This document shows, piece by piece, positions 11,677-11,838 of a DNA stretch of 11,838 nt. The stretch is from Acidimicrobiia bacterium (GTDB taxonomy: Bacteria; Actinomycetota; Acidimicrobiia; Acidimicrobiales; JACDCH01), in NCBI GenBank assembly GCA_013694495.1, contig JACDCH010000011.1, positions 1-11,838 on the forward strand, read 5' to 3'. Numbering within the stretch: the stretch's first letter is position 1; each line of letters opens with the position of its first letter. Both the position numbers and the translations under genes were made by a program. The notes below the pieces were generated by a model. It saw only the letters and a list, made by a program, of their open reading frames with translations. It made no database searches and was not told where the DNA came from.

Positions 11677-11838
11677 GTGCTCATCTCCTGCTGGTCCACG
11701 AAGGGCGGCAGCGGCACCACCGTCGTGGCCGCCGCCCTCGCCCTCGTGTTCGCCCGGACCACGGGCGACGCGCTCCTGGCCGACCTCGCCGGCGACCAAC
11801 CAGCGGCGCTCGGCCTCCCCGCCGACGCCACGTCGCCC
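11677..11838 (+). CDS. CpaE/Ssd-like MinD-superfamily ATPase (3' truncated by window end)
   Basis: Only the first 54 residues are visible and the frame is open to the right edge. GTG at 11677 has a clear ribosome site, GGGAGG at 11666-11671, 5 nt upstream. The N-terminus LISCWSTKGGSGTTVVAAALAL contains a deviant Walker A (KGGSGTT with the signature Lys) typical of MinD/ParA/CpaE ATPases, followed by the second strand ALLADLAGD, where MinD-type proteins usually have (L)LVDxD. The Trp-Ser-x-K-G-G-S-G-T-T form is typical of actinobacterial septum-site/CpaE-like proteins (Ssd, Rv3660c type). These localise at poles or septa and usually head Tad/Flp pilus gene clusters. The divergent HAD-IB neighbour strengthens the assignment. 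Confidence 0.8.
   Translation, partial: MLISCWSTKGGSGTTVVAAALALVFARTTGDALLADLAGDQPAALGLPADATSP

Noticed and set aside
11532..11831. Minus-strand ORF opposite the CpaE/Ssd start
   Set aside because: The plus strand has a ribosome site and a recognisable deviant Walker A; the minus frame shows no motif.

Overview
The window is very GC-rich, with GC-saturated third codon positions, many GTG/TTG starts and 4-base stop/start overlaps. Several genes have TANNNT boxes only 6-9 nt before the start codon, as in leaderless mRNAs. With an F420-type PPOX protein and a HAD/Ssd gene pair that matches mycobacterial gene order, this points to a high-GC actinomycete, possibly of the Acidimicrobiia. The class-level guess is inference. 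No rRNA, tRNA, CRISPR array or complete transposase was seen.

Layout. (1) 1-818: 3' part of an epoxide-hydrolase-N-terminal-like HAD phosphatase, in frame with a Pro/Ala/Glu linker that leaves the window on the left. (2) 889-3007: a tightly coupled three-gene operon with two ferritin-like proteins (the second carries a full diiron ligand set and resembles DUF455) and a third protein I do not recognise. A palindrome/promoter-like element precedes it. (3) 3008-3296: no gene; it holds a 166-bp MITE-like inverted-repeat element, a hairpin, and a second copy of the 3' end of the next gene. (4) 3297-3611 (minus): ABM-type small monooxygenase. (5) 3747-5136: a group-2-type sigma-70 factor followed by a PemK/MazF-like protein with no visible antitoxin. 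(6) 5155-6021/6075 (minus): exported protein with one SLH motif and a collagen-like Gly-X-Y stretch. (7) 6173-10244: a four-gene operon with PPOX/F420-type flavoprotein, alkyl-DHAP-synthase-like FAD enzyme, MFS transporter and two-TM membrane protein. (8) 10246-10661: a nested hairpin and two very small genes, one of which (24 aa, hydrophobic) lies antisense to the tail of the next gene. (9) 10571-11497 (minus): HAD-IB phosphatase with a C-terminal TM segment, divergent from (10) the start of a CpaE/Ssd-like ATPase at 11677, which runs off the right end and probably opens a Tad/Flp-type secretion locus.

How they may work together. The strongest candidate for an undescribed system is the 889-3007 operon. 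It pairs a canonical diiron ferritin-like protein with a degenerate one, plus a third conserved-looking partner, all translationally coupled. This is the architecture expected of an uncharacterised oxygen- or peroxide-dependent diiron enzyme. The 6173-10244 operon joins two flavin-type redox proteins to a transporter and a membrane protein, suggesting uptake or export linked to oxidation of an organic substrate. The remainder looks like ordinary actinobacterial housekeeping and accessory genes.
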